A DNA stretch of 64,000 nt from Tetracladium setigerum (Eukaryota; Ascomycota; Leotiomycetes; Helotiales), in NCBI GenBank assembly GCA_031472005.1, contig PZJY01000007.1, forward strand, positions 124,001-188,000, written 5' to 3'. Numbering within the stretch: position 1 is the first letter of the stretch; each line of letters starts with the position of its first letter. Both the position numbers and the translations under genes were made by a program. This document shows, one piece after another, positions 1-11,351 of the stretch. The notes beneath the pieces were generated by a model. It was not told the origin of the DNA. It did not search any database and was given only the letters and a program-made list of their open reading frames with translations.

Positions 1-1390
1 GGATCAGCCATCGCATTCCAATTAGGATCGTTGACACTTCCTGGACTGCCATCTCCTTGAGCGTTGATCTTTTGGCCTTGATATGAGCCACGGTCTCCGT
101 ATCTGTCAATCAAGAAAACTTGAAAAAATCGACGATCCCCATTGTTACGTGTTGATGCAGTAACGCTTGTTGACACCATATCCGTGATGGGTGGAATATT
201 TCTCATGCCAGCAATGAACATTTGACGGTCGGAGGTACGAGTATCCTCGACTACAGTCCATTGATCGTCAGGGGATATATCAACTGGATCGCAGTACTCC
301 GGATTTGACGTGAGCCGACGAACAACTCCAGTCGTAAGATCGACGGCAAAGCAATCAATGTTAGAGGACTCCGCAGGGGATCCAACGTACGTAACTTCCG
401 TGCCACGGCCGCTAAACCCACGTAACTCCCCAACAGATATAGCTTGTGGGTTGCTACGGAGCAAGGTCCCATTTCCTTCCACATTAAGAGGCTGCAAAGC
501 TTTTGGATTGAAAAGCCGTGTAACTTTGACAAGGTCATATCGTGGAGCAAGAGGTGCTCCGGTAGTTGGTTTTCCGTTGAACTCAAGCCGAGAGAAGTAT
601 CCAAATTGACCAAACCTTCCATTGCTGTATCCCAGATAAAGTTAAAAACAGGTCTTCTAGGACACAGGCACAGGCAAGCTTACGAGATAGAAATCGAGTT
701 GAAGCCTAGATGAACGTCATCAGGATGTAGACGCAACTCCCTGATAGATCCTCCGGGTCCAGAGCCATCGACTTGATTATTCCAACGAATTGGATAAATA
801 TGTGTTTTCTCTGGGGTACATTGCGGGCTCGACAGTTTGACTTTGCCACAGTCAACAATGTTGAGACCGCTCAGTACGCGAGTTCCGTCCTTGAATGCTT
901 GAGGATAATCCATTTCTGCATGTCTGCCGACCTGGTTCGCCGCAGGCACACCACAGGTGATGCACTTCCAAGCGTCACCATTGGGGAAAGTTTTGCCGCT
1001 AATCTTGACAATGACCAGTTGTACACCACTGTAGATACTCGCAGGATGTGGGGCTGCTGGAGCTCCAGTGAAGTTCACAACAGCGGTGATATGAAGACCG
1101 TCAGGCAAGAAGTTCCCGGTTTGAAAGCCTGCACGTGTTTTGCCACCACACCCCGTACCTTTGGGGTTGACTTCGACAGAACAGGAGCCCACATCGTTGT
1201 TCGGCGCAACTGGAGGCAGTGGGAGCTCAATGACGGTAATGGGCTCCGGCTTAGGAGGAGCTGGTGTGTAGAGTTGAGGTTTGTCTGCTGAATCTTGACG
1301 ATTGGACAATTGCTGATTCGGAATTGTAGCTGCATTGATGACAGCAGTCACACCAAGGATGGCAACCAAGATTATCCTGGGGAACTGCAT
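1..1390 (-). CDS. Secreted saponin-hydrolase-like beta-propeller protein (C-terminus beyond window)
   Basis: Seen: exon 1 is 684-1390 and exon 2 is 1-624, with a 59-nt GT-AG intron at 625-683; the reading frame runs off the left edge. The protein starts with a signal peptide (MQFPRIILVAILGV...), followed by a proline-rich stretch and conserved-looking Cys/Gly segments (GTGCGGKT, WKCITCGVP, DLTTGVVRRLTSNPEYCDP, ISPDDQW). These resemble fungal saponin hydrolases, which are extracellular beta-propeller enzymes that remove glucuronic-acid-linked sugar chains from triterpenoid saponins. That family call is from memory of the motif pattern and is moderately sure; any secreted WD40/TolB-like propeller is the alternative. 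A TATA-like element (TATAAG, 1438-1443) lies about 48 nt upstream of the start. The neighbouring sugar transporter and glycosidases fit a role in plant glycoside breakdown. Confidence 0.65.
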
Positions 1391-1778
1391 GTCGAGAAAG
1401 GTGGCCTGCCATGAGATCGGTCGGGACTTTGGCTGTTCTTATAGTGTCCGCCAAAGCATTCTAGTCTGCATCGTTCGTCGGCATAGAGTATACAAATTCA
1501 TCGTTACTGCAGTCATTGAGACGTCATGCGTCCGGAGGGAATTTGGGCGGTGCTGGGAAATGAGCAGCAATGCTGTTCCGCAAAGAGATGGCGAGGGTCA
1601 AGAAGTCGGGGACGACAATGGGAATCGCGGGGAAGCTGGAGTGAGCGTGGGGAAGCCGGGGAAATTATGGAGTTGCAACTCTAACCCTAGTTAGCATGAT
1701 AGGTTTTTGATGATTTGATTGATATGGTGGTAACCTGGTCGCCGGTCTGGTTGATGCCATACTCATGAGAGCAAGTGT

Positions 1779-1811
1779 CATTATCGTATCTTCGGACCGG
1801 ATACGATAATG
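1779..1811. promoter_or_regulatory. Perfect 12-bp inverted repeat around a CGGaCCG core
   Basis: The arms 1779-1790 (CATTATCGTATC) and 1800-1811 (GATACGATAATG) are exact reverse complements, separated by nine bases containing CGGaCCG. The arms contain GATA-type cores (TTATC/GATAA), and CGG-N1-CCG is an inverted pair of Zn2Cys6 half-sites. It lies in a divergent promoter near a Zn2Cys6 gene. Binding by that regulator is inference. Confidence 0.55.
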
Positions 1812-2223
1812 TGACCTAACGATCGATAGTTCCCCTTTCCCCAGGCAGGATGAGATGAAATCGGACAAGCGTTGCTGTCAATGTAAGGAACGAACTTGCT
1901 GTATGATAAAAAGTATATCCCAATCATCCTGTCCGCTGACCAATGTCCGATGGTTTTTCCGCGGATAAATTCGGGATTTTGCCTGCCTCTCGGTGAAATA
2001 GGTGCCAGACCACCCGACAGTCCGAGGAGCAACCGACGAGCTTATTTACAACAAGGCGAATCGAGCCCGGATTCCAAGGACTGGCATGTTCAGTCGCAAG
2101 CCCGCTGTAGTGCCACAAAATTCGAGGAGCCAGCTGGTTGGTGCGCCTACCTTTTTTTTTCAATACGGAAATTGGGAATAGTTCAAGATCCTGCGGGGAA
2201 ATAAACGGCTGCGGATTAATATT

Positions 2224-2268
2224 CTGGGGTCGTCTAGCATGGTGTGGGGTCTGGGATTGGATCTGGGG
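2224..2268 (+). promoter_or_regulatory. Cluster of three CreA/Cre1-type sites (SYGGRG)
   Basis: CTGGGG (2224-2229), GTGGGG (2244-2249) and CTGGGG (2263-2268) lie on one strand within 45 nt, just upstream of the TATA box of the sugar transporter. They match the SYGGRG consensus of the fungal carbon catabolite repressor CreA/Cre1, so glucose repression of the transporter is expected. Single 6-mers are common; the tight clustering is what makes this notable. Confidence 0.5.
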
Positions 2269-2277
2269 AAAGAGAGA

Positions 2278-2285
2278 TATATAAA
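2278..2285 (+). promoter_or_regulatory. TATA box of MFS transporter
   Basis: TATATAAA lies about 130 nt upstream of the ATG at 2417 and directly downstream of the Cre1-type sites. Confidence 0.5.
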
Positions 2286-2416
2286 CGCTATATGTTTACC
2301 GGTATCTTCTGTTCAATCCAGCTACTTCCACTGACTGCTCTTGTCCCCTTCAAACTAAAGAACATCATCGTTTCCGTCACCAAGGAAACAACAAACGATC
2401 AACCTCCCTCTTCGCA

Positions 2417-4391
2417 ATGGGTGCTGGTGAACTCTCCGACCCCGTCCTCACGGGTCTTGTTGCGGCAGACAAAGTACCATGGTACAAGAAGAAGAACCTC
2501 CGAAGGATGTATCTCTTCATGGTTCCAGCATGCCTGGGCATCGAAATGACGACGGGTTTTGATGGCCAGATCGTCAACACTGCCCAGATTGTGCCATCAT
2601 GGCAGAAGTGTAAGCGTTACCATGCTCCTAAATCTCTGTTTCATTTTGCTACGATCGGTACTGACGGGAGAGGTATGTAGATTTCGGCTCCCAGACTGGA
2701 AAACTCCTTGCAAGCGGAGCGCCCGAATACGCAGTTGAACCAAACCTCAAGGGCTTCCTAGGAGCGTCTTATAATCTTGGATCCATTATGGCCCTGCCTT
2801 TTGTTCCCCTTATCAACGATCGATTCGGAAGACGGTGGTCCATCATGTTTGGCTCTTGTGTCAGTGTCACTGGAGCTATCCTGCAAGGGTTTGCAAACGG
2901 AGGTCAGTATACTTGAGTCCTCCCAATTGCTGAGCATTGGCTGATGAATTTGTCCAGCTGCAATGTATATCGTTGCGCGTATCTTGCTTGGTTTTGGCTT
3001 CGCATTTTGTGTTATCGCTGGCTCTTCTATGTTAGGAGAGCTAGGGTACCCAAAGGAACGCCCCTTCCTAGGATCGCTCTTCAACGCATCCTATTTCTTT
3101 GGCCAGATCATTGCGGCGGCTGTTGGCCTTGCAACGGTTAAGATTCCCAACGATTGGGGATGGCGTATTCCTTCCCTCTTGCAGATCTTTCCTGCAATGC
3201 TCCAAATCATCTTCATCTTGTAAGTTTGCCGCTGGCCTGGCTGTAGTTCAAGATACTTATCAGTACCTCTAGTTTTCTTCCTGAAAGTCCGAGATTCTTG
3301 ATAAGTAGAGATAGGACTGAAGAAGCATTCGACATTCTCGTCAAGTATCATGCCGAGGGAGACCGAGATTCTCTCTTCGTTCGGGCGGAAATGGCACAGA
3401 TCGAGTCAACCATCAAGATTGAGCTGGAGAGTGCAAAACAATCATGGGGAGATTTATTTCGAACCCCAGGCATGCGTCGTCGTCTCGTGGTATCTGGATT
3501 CCTAGGGCTCTTTACACAATGGTCGGGCAACACTCTAATCTCGTAAGTCCTCTGTAGCCTGTTGCCCGTGTTTACCACACTAAATGCTCTAGATTCTATC
3601 TTAATGATATTCTCAACCTCATTGGTATCAAAAACAGCGTTGTTAAATCAAAGATCAACGTTGGCATTTCCTGCTGGGCACTGATTGCAGCAGTCAGTTG
3701 CGCAATGGTATCTGCGCGGTTCCCTCGCCGTAGAATGTACCTCTTGTGCGCCTGCAGTTTAATTTGTGTTTACACAGCGTGGACCATCTCCATGGAACGT
3801 TATATGAGCACGAAAGCGGAGGCTGCTGCAATCCTCACCTTAGTCTTTATCTTCCTCTATAGTCCGTGTTACGATATTGCTTATAATGCATTGACTTACA
3901 GTAAGTCAACAACCGTACTATCTGAAGAGATACTAACATACTATCTTTAGCCTACCTCGTCGAACTTTGGCCATATGCGGAACGATCCCGTGGTATTGCC
4001 TGGTTCCAGTTTTTTGGTAAAGGAGCTGGGTTTTTCGCTACCTACGTTAATCCTATTGGCCTTGCTGCTATTGCCTGGAAATTCCTCCTTGTCTATGTTT
4101 GCTGGCTAGCATTTGAAATTGTTATTATCTACTTTTTCTTCCCGGAGACCTACGGTCGTACTCTCGAGGAGCTAGCATTCTGTGAGTTGTCTTCGCTCGA
4201 ACTATCACGTCTGATATGTTCAACGCTAACATGGCACAGTGTTCGAAGGCAAAGACAAGTCCGACAGGGCTGTAATAGCGGTCGAAAAGCAGATACATAA
4301 TGTAGATCATGTCGAAAAGGCTGTTGATATCGAAGATTCAGCGACCAAGATCCAAGTCAATACTGACGAGCAGAAGAAGTCTGCTGTGTAA
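2417..4391 (+). CDS. MFS sugar transporter, lactose-permease (Lac12) type
   Basis: Seven exons: 2417-2609, 2681-2902, 2958-3219, 3273-3542, 3593-3900, 3951-4181, 4240-4391, giving 545 residues. All introns are 50-71 nt GT-AG, and intron 5 has a TACTAAC branch site. Sugar-porter signatures are visible: DRFGRRWS after TM2-3, PESPRFL in the central loop and PETYGRTLEE after the last membrane segment. Hydrophobic segments fit the usual 12-helix fold, and the tail is charged and cytosolic. Family members import disaccharides or hexoses across the plasma membrane by proton symport; lactose, cellobiose or other plant beta-glycosides are possible here. The neighbouring beta-glucosidase, beta-galactosidase and Cre1-type sites support a catabolic role. 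The exact substrate cannot be read from sequence. Confidence 0.9.
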
Positions 4392-5311
4392 AGGTCGGAC
4401 GAATAATGGTTCGTGGGTATGAATCAGTAGGTAGATAGTAAACACAAACCCTTAGCCGTTGTTGCAGGAAAAATGAACACCTCGTCGCTCTCTCGTTCAC
4501 GTGTGTAATGTCCAAATGTTCTTCCATATTGATCTACTTGAGCTCTTGTGACGCGTGTCTCTTTCGTCCCCATTACATTACATGCCCCATATGAAAACCC
4601 CTTTCGATCAACATTTCCACAAGATGTGACGGGAGCAAAATGGAACTCGCAACTTGCGGCTGCCGTGACTGCCATACTTGTAGTTGGGAATACTGAACCA
4701 AAGTCACGTGTATTTTCACATACCTGCATATCGGGCATGAGTACTACCAACTCAGCTCCTTAGTATGTAACTAGGAGCCTTACTTCTAGTTACCCCTTTC
4801 GAGAACAGACTACAATACAAGACCATCACAACCCCTGATAGCTATTAGACCTACTCATTTGAGTGTTACCAACACTTGTTGACCAGAAAGGGACGACGAG
4901 CGTTGCTTCAGCCTGCGGGACAGATAGGAGCATATTTACTTTGCTAGTATCTCCACATCAAAAGCGGAATATTATCGCGGTACAGCATACCGACCTATTT
5001 CTTTCAAAAGTGCCCTAATACTCTATTATGCACTTGAGAGAAGATGGCTGAAGATCTTCACATAGGACTGAAGGCCTTTATCACGTTTTTTTGAACTCTC
5101 CAAACCTTGATACTATACGCCTCATACACTTTCCGCCTCCTATCTTTAGCCCTTACTGCGTGAGATCTAATTCATGTCCTGCCCTGACTGTAAGGATGAG
5201 AATATGATGCAGGGCGCGATCAAGTTCACATGAAATAGATGGACGACAGATGTGAGCCTGAGCCTTTAGTAACAGGAAGTCTCAGTCCTTCTCCAAATTC
5301 GAGACCAATAT
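4392..5311. other. Intergenic, convergent 3' ends
   Basis: No gene is seen between the convergent transporter and beta-glucosidase; the region presumably holds both 3' UTRs. Confidence 0.6.
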
Positions 5312-8142
5312 TTATAAGCCAGTCCACGAGAATGTACTAGGCACATTGAACGTTGACTTGAGTATTTCATCCTTTGGGTCCGAGCACTTTCCGATTATGA
5401 CCTCGAAATCGCCAGCTTCGACTTTCCACTCCTCAAGTTCCTCTGACCAGAAAGAAACCGCGTACTTGTCCAGTTTCAGACTAACAGTGCGCTTCTCCCC
5501 TTTTCCCAAATAGACCTTTGTGAATGCTTTCAACTCTTTCCGGGGCCTTTGAACCGAACACTCGAGGTCGCTAACGTAGACTTGCACAACCTCGGCGCCA
5601 GCCCTCTCTCCTACATTCTCTACATCAACCAGTACAGTAATATTGGCATCAGACTTTGCCGAGAATACTCTGGGAATGACAAGATTAGTGTGCACGAAGT
5701 CTGTGTAACTCAATCCATATCCAAAATAGAACAGAGGCTCCCTTTTCAGCTTCTCATAGTACCGATGGCCTACAAACACGCCTTCGCCGTAAACGAGGAC
5801 GCGATCTTGCTTTCCGAAGGTCAAAAAAGCTGGATTATCTTCAATTTTCTTAGGGAAAGTGATTGAGAGCTTGCCCGATGGATTGACGTCTCCGAAAAGC
5901 ACGTCGGTAATGGCATGACCCGTCTCCTGACCACCGTACCATGCGTGGATGAGAGTACTGGTAGAAGCTAGCCAAGGCATTTCAAATGGCAAGCCTCCTT
6001 GAGTCACTACAATCTGACATCCAGTAAGTTTCATCGCTACCTTGAGGGTTGGAACGTATGTTCATTTACTTACAGTATTCGGGTTCGCTTGGACTACTCT
6101 TTGAACAAGCTCATTCTGTCGTCTTGGGAGCAAGAGATCAGTGCGATCAGCGCCTTCACTCTCCCAATCGGCGCCGAGGCCTGCCATGACTATGGGTACA
6201 TCAACTTTCCTTGCAAGCTCGACCGCATCTTCTATTGCCTTATCTTCATCAAGCAATTCATGGCCTCCGAGTCTAACGCCACCTGCACCTGGGTCGCCAA
6301 CTACCATGTCATCCTTTTTATTAGTCATGATAATCTCAAAGTTATAACTGCGGCCTCTCTCAAGATCCATAGCTACGAATCGCTCCATGGTGAACTTGTT
6401 GAATACCGGAGTTTCATCCGTTTTTTCTGGTTTGCTCTGCCAGAGATCTGCGACTTCTTTCCCGTCAATGCTCATCCTGGCTCTGCCGCATACACTGAGA
6501 CCAAAACGATATTTACAAGACTTCTCAGCGGTATATGTGGCCCGAACGCGGATGAAGTGTGTTTGAGGGACTGTCGGAAGTACCATCTGACTGAAGTACA
6601 TATTGGTATTGGTCGTTGTGTCTGAAAGCACACACTTGGCATGTAATGACTGGCCTGGGTCCTCGCCAAACCACTCAAGCAAGAGTCCAGGTTTGGAGGA
6701 CTGAGGTAGTGTGAAACCCCGCTCTATCAATGGGCTCCATCGCCAAGCTATCAATCGTCAGTGAGAATCTTGCAGGGTTATCCAGTACAGAGGATCTCAC
6801 TATAACAGCCAGGTACGTTATGAATGTTTTCAATCCCAACAATTTGGCTTATAGCCTGGAGAGGCGTGATGATGTAGAATGGATTTGCTTCGGAACTGCC
6901 ACCACCACAAGTGGCTGGGCGCTCGAAAAGCTCGCCTATCAACCCATAGTGTTGCTTTTTCCCTTTATCGAGCGGGAGAATACTGTTGCTATTCTTGAGC
7001 AGCACAATAGAATCTGCAGCAGCTTTTCGGATTAAATTCTGACTGTATTCCGAGTTGAGCCGTGTCATATCTCTCCCATCTTCAAGGTTCTCGTACGCTT
7101 TTGTTCTATTGATCAGTTGTAACAACCTCCTAACTGCTGCATCTACAGTACGCAAAGAAACCTTTCGGCACTCAACAGCATCGGCAAGCTGTCGACCCCT
7201 CCATATGGACTGTGGCATCTCGAGATCCATACCGGCATTTATCGACTTGCTTGTGCTATATGTACCCCACCAATCACTCATGACCAGGCCTTCCCAACCC
7301 CATTCTTTCCTGAGTATGCCATTGAGTAAGTCAGGATCTTCACTGCAGTGCATTCCGTTAATCCTGTTGTAAGAGGTCATAATAGACCATGGCGCTCCAG
7401 TCTTGCTGAGCTGGGTAGTAGCGATAGCCACTTGAAAGGGTAGGATATGAAGTTCACGTAGAGTACGTTGAGACATCAGGACCGAGTCTTGCGACCCATG
7501 GGCAGTCTGATCGTGTGCTGCATAATGCTTGATGCAAGAACCAACACCACATTCTTGCAAGCCATTAATAAGCTGTGCCGCCAATGTACCAGAGAGTATC
7601 GGATCTTCTGCGTAGGCTTCGAACCCACGTCCTAGTAAAGGAGAGCGCTGGACTACACTTAAAGTCAGCATCAAACACGATGATTCAGATGCAGTTGTCG
7701 TGACTGCAAACCGTAGGTGCCAATGCCACATGTACGCCCTTGCGTCGGCCTTCATCTCCAAGTAGTTTCCCAAGGCTATTCAGCAGTGTGATGTCGAATG
7801 TTGCACCCATGGCAATTGCGGCGGGAAATTGGTATCCTTGTGGCTACACCTCTCAGAATTGACCTTGTGTTTGGCCAACAGCATCATACTTACGGGGTTA
7901 AAAAAACGGCCACCTCCACCACGGAGACCTTGGGCCCATCCGAGCACTGCAGAGGGTAACAGGTTAGAATTTAGTTCAAATAGGAGTGTTGCAAGTGTTA
8001 AGCTTACATGAAGTTTTGGGATTCCCAGTCGTGGAATTGGGACGGTGCTGCATGCATTTGCGCCTGAGAGAAGAGAGATCTTTTCGAGTAGTGTGAGCTC
8101 GGCGATGGTGGCATCAATATCTAATGGTCCTGATGCAGGCAT
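5312..8142 (-). CDS. GH3 beta-glucosidase with PA14 domain (one apparent frameshift)
   Basis: Exons in gene order: 8008-8142, 7894-7946, 7705-7843, 6801-7652, 6074-6747, 5312-6013; about 851 residues if one base is added. The order is GH3 N-domain, GH3 C-domain interrupted by PA14 (after WRWSPL), then a fibronectin-III-like tail. The catalytic Asp is in GLVMSDWWG (about residue 235), with the substrate-binding KHYAAHDQ upstream. No signal peptide is visible, so the enzyme is probably intracellular. It would hydrolyse terminal beta-glucosides; tomatinase- and avenacinase-type saponin enzymes also belong to GH3. Oddity: exon 2 is 53 nt. It begins in the SDGP frame but continues as GLRGGGGRFFNP in the -1 frame, so one base is missing near 7927-7934. 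The intron donor at 7704 (GTCACG) is weak. Confidence 0.85.
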
Positions 8143-9259
8143 GATAACGGCTTGTATGTGCGCTCTTCTGAAGTTGAATCGTGAAGTTTGGAAATACACA
8201 ATGTGCTCTAGAAAGCTGCGATGTGGTCATTGTGATGGGTTTTGTGTTACGAAATTTGGGTTAAGACCAGGATGTTTTCCCATGGCAGTCCTGGCCCACC
8301 TGAGCATATGAGTGAGCTGTTAGCCCGAAAGTTAGAAAACGATCAAGAATTTTACATGCCGCTCACACCAATACCCAAAGTGTGGACAAGACAAGCATTG
8401 GATCTTGTTCCGGAGTCGGGGTTTGGCCGCGGAACCCATGGATATTTCCAAAATAGAGGGGCGATGTCAATCCCAACAACACTGCGATAGAATACCCCCA
8501 CCTGTACGGAAGTACAGCGGTGAAGTTTTGTACAAAACAGGAATAAGGCTCCACCTCCCAGCCAGCCATACTAGGCAATATAGCCTCCATTCCTCGTTCT
8601 TCTAAAATCACTGAAATTAATGCTATTTCAATACTTTCCGATTCACCGCCGTACAGAGGTGCAGCGGATAAACTCAGGCATAGCAGAATTAGCCTCACCA
8701 AATATTCCAGCTGAAAGATTCTGCCACTAGTACCTGTACACTCCGTAGTCGACCAGTCGCTACTTATTAGCAGCATATTCTGCCAACCCAATGTTGATGT
8801 TGACGACGTAATCTTACCTCATGGTTTCACTCATCATGAGCAAGGTATAATTACTCAGGCCTTTCCTTTTTGGTCTCGCATCCAACCCCAAAATTCTGGC
8901 GCCTTGCACGACATAGTGCAAATTCACAGACCAAGTAGGTTGAAGTAGCCGTTAAGGAAACCAAATCAAGTTGATGTGTCGCTTGCAATCCCAACATGAA
9001 GTTGCTTGGTCTACCACAGATTTGTCTTTGACAATATCACAGGAGAGTAAAGATAATGATCAGCTATCACGCCACCACATCCATGGAGTAGAGATAGCTA
9101 GTGCAACATCTAGCCATACAGCTGCTTCGTCTCATGCGTTGTAGCACCCAACCTATCATGGCCCAGACGCTGTCATTTAGTACTAATTTGCCCAGCGAAA
9201 TAGTAGATACAACAGTCTCATGTGATTCGTGTATCTAAACCCTTCTGAAGTAAGCTGCT
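8143..9259. other. Intergenic, no gene recognised
   Basis: This contains the promoter of the beta-glucosidase and the 3' end of the regulator gene. A 142-codon open frame on the minus strand (8363-8791) has hydrophobic stretches but no recognisable family, and I do not call it. Confidence 0.5.
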
Positions 9260-11057
9260 CTAGGTTAAATTGCTTCCCAGCTCATCCGACGTCTTGGAAT
9301 CCAGTTTTGCTAATATATTCAAGAGGCGTATGAAATAAGATTTTGCGCGTGCTTTGATAGCTTCGTTGTCAATTGTTTGAATGACTTGGAGGAGAGTACT
9401 TCCAAATATACGGATCCGTTCCACCTTGAGTAAGAGTTAGCTCGTAGTTTAATAGTTCGTTGAGTGAACGCGCTACTGACGCTTGGCTCTCCTTTAACTT
9501 GATGATATAGAAATGGCATGTCCTCCAACATCTGAAGAAACTCGTGGGCCATCTCGACCTTCTTTATTGCCAGTGTAAGTGGCTGCTCATCAAGCCCCAT
9601 TATAAAACTCAGGCGGCTATCGATGCATTGCTGCAAAATGATAAGCTTTATGAGATGAAACGTTGTCAAAATATTGCATCTCTGCACCCAAAAGGAGACT
9701 TTCTGAAACGAGACCGCCTCCTCATCATCTGGGGAGGCCATAATATTCGATGCTTGTAGCCAATGAGGCAGTTCATCCATAATACCAGTCAATTCCATGT
9801 AGTCATGCGTTATTCGGGTTTTATAACTTTCCCTGTCACCCGCCGCCATTTCAAAGGCCCTCATATCAGTGATGAGCGTCGCAGCCGATGACCAGAGACG
9901 TGGGACTAGGTGAAAGCTCGTCAAAAGACACTCTTCGAAAGATATCTCGTACCAAGGCTTGTCCGTGTCAATAAGAGGGGTGTATACCTCTCCAGCCGGG
10001 CGTACAGTCATCTTCTCCTCAAACAGGGTTTTATGAAGTACAACTGGGCGACATCTTAGACTTGCAGCCAAACAATCCGATGAATACAGATGCCAAAAAG
10101 CCATGCGGAGTACTTTAGCCTCTGTTGGACTGTGTCTTCCAATTATCTCTTCGTTATGAAGACGCATGTTCTGAGCTAAGAGGCAAGCCTGACCCAATAC
10201 ATGCCATGACGCACCACTTTTGCCTGTCAAACTCTGCAAAGCAGTTGACTGAAAGACTCTGATATTCAATGATGTGGAGTTTGGAGATTCCAAATCGTAT
10301 TCCTCGTAGGCTTTTAGCATTTGTCGAGATGCATGGAGGAGAGGAAGAGCGATAATGTGACGATATGGCAACAAAGAGTCAGGTATGACCGATGCTACTG
10401 ATGCACATAACGCCGTGATGAGAGTGAAAGCTCGCATATCTGCTACCCGATGAGCTTCGTCATCTGAGATAAACAGTTTTGTATGCGATGCTTCCGAGAA
10501 GAGTCTGAAGGCGTCCGTTCGGAGGGAAGGTTCATGTACGATCGGTGCAGTTGGAAATGTATACTGCATGAATAGATCGATAGCATAGTTCACAACATCA
10601 ATGACAGGCATGGATGGCAGCGCCGAGCTGATAAAGACCGACAGTCCATCCCAGATTGCTCGAGCTGATTGGGCGTAATAAGTGTTTTGGTTCACAAAGG
10701 CTGTCGATTTGACTGGAATTGAGAGATGCCATGAGTCTGGCGATAGAATTTCTTCTCGTGCCCCAGAACATCTTGAGAGACCTCCGAACGTGGACGCTCA
10801 TCTACATGATTGTGATCTTGTAGTGGGCTCTGAACTGCTGCCCTGTGGGCGTTCAGGTCGTCTAGTGGTGGTGCTTCGACATTGTTGTGAAATCTAGAGA
10901 TCTTTGGACCCCTCTTCTTGGGAATACCGGTGTAGTGGCAAGAAAGACTCGAGACACGGCAATTGGCACAGGGCTGGGCTGCATCGCACTTCACCTTCCG
11001 CCTCCTACAGCCATCGCACGCACGGTGGGTTCTCAGAATGTTCAAAGAAGGCAACAT
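9260..11057 (-). CDS. Zn2Cys6 fungal-specific transcription factor (one apparent frameshift)
   Basis: The N-terminus carries a Gal4-type binuclear zinc cluster (ACDGCRRRKVKCD...CANCRVSSLSCHYT, six Cys) followed by the basic linker IPKKRGPK. The rest is a long helical regulatory domain. A 56-nt intron (9425-9480) restores the C-terminal segment that begins GEPSVERIRIFGSTLLQVI and ends at 9260. The zinc-cluster frame and the main frame differ by -1 near 10727-10800. No intron with acceptable sites and correct phase bridges them, whereas adding one base gives exactly 581 codons. The domain pattern recalls regulators of sugar utilisation (maltose/sucrose type), from memory only. Divergent from the beta-galactosidase and beside the beta-glucosidase, it is the natural candidate pathway regulator. 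Confidence 0.8.
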
Positions 11058-11351
11058 CGTTGCAGGTCGGTGAGGTTGAACTTCTCCGAGAAGGGGGATG
11101 CAGATGTCCGTGGATTAAAAGCTAAGATAGTCCTCGGGGAATATGTGGAGTCACGGGGAAATGTAACTCTGAAACTTGGCAGCTTCGGCTACACATCCTG
11201 TGTAGTCCATGCCACGCGACGATTAGTAGAGGATCTCCAGAGTATTTATGCCTTTGGGTTGAAAGGCACAATGGTTTATCACCAATCTCTGCGCAATTAC
11301 CTCTTGACTGCTTCTCAATTTCGATTGTTGGCATTTGGCTGTGACTGATCG
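11058..11351. promoter_or_regulatory. Shared divergent promoter of regulator and beta-galactosidase
   Basis: Only 294 bp separate the two start codons, so the regulator and the beta-galactosidase very likely share control elements. A weak Cre1-like GTGGAG is present near 11145. I see no clear CGG-pair site. Confidence 0.5.

Larger units (their letters stand above)
1391..2416. promoter_or_regulatory. Divergent promoter region between secreted hydrolase and MFS transporter
   Basis: A non-coding 1.0-kb region separates two divergently transcribed genes. It holds a strong inverted repeat (1779-1811), three carbon-repressor-type sites (2224-2268) and a TATA box (2278-2285), listed separately. I see no credible gene in it; the open frames are short and lack coding features. 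Confidence 0.6.

Noticed and set aside
5999..6625. A 208-codon plus-strand frame opposite the beta-glucosidase
   Set aside because: It overlaps the PA14-encoding exon, which has strong family evidence; shadow frame.
8363..8791. A 142-codon minus-strand frame with hydrophobic stretches
   Set aside because: No recognisable family, no promoter or splice context, and it lies in the upstream region of the beta-glucosidase.
10727..10800. Small intron joining the zinc cluster to the regulatory domain of the transcription factor
   Set aside because: Possible donors (GTCCAC, GTTCGG) are poor and lengths are minimal; one missing base explains the phase and total length better.
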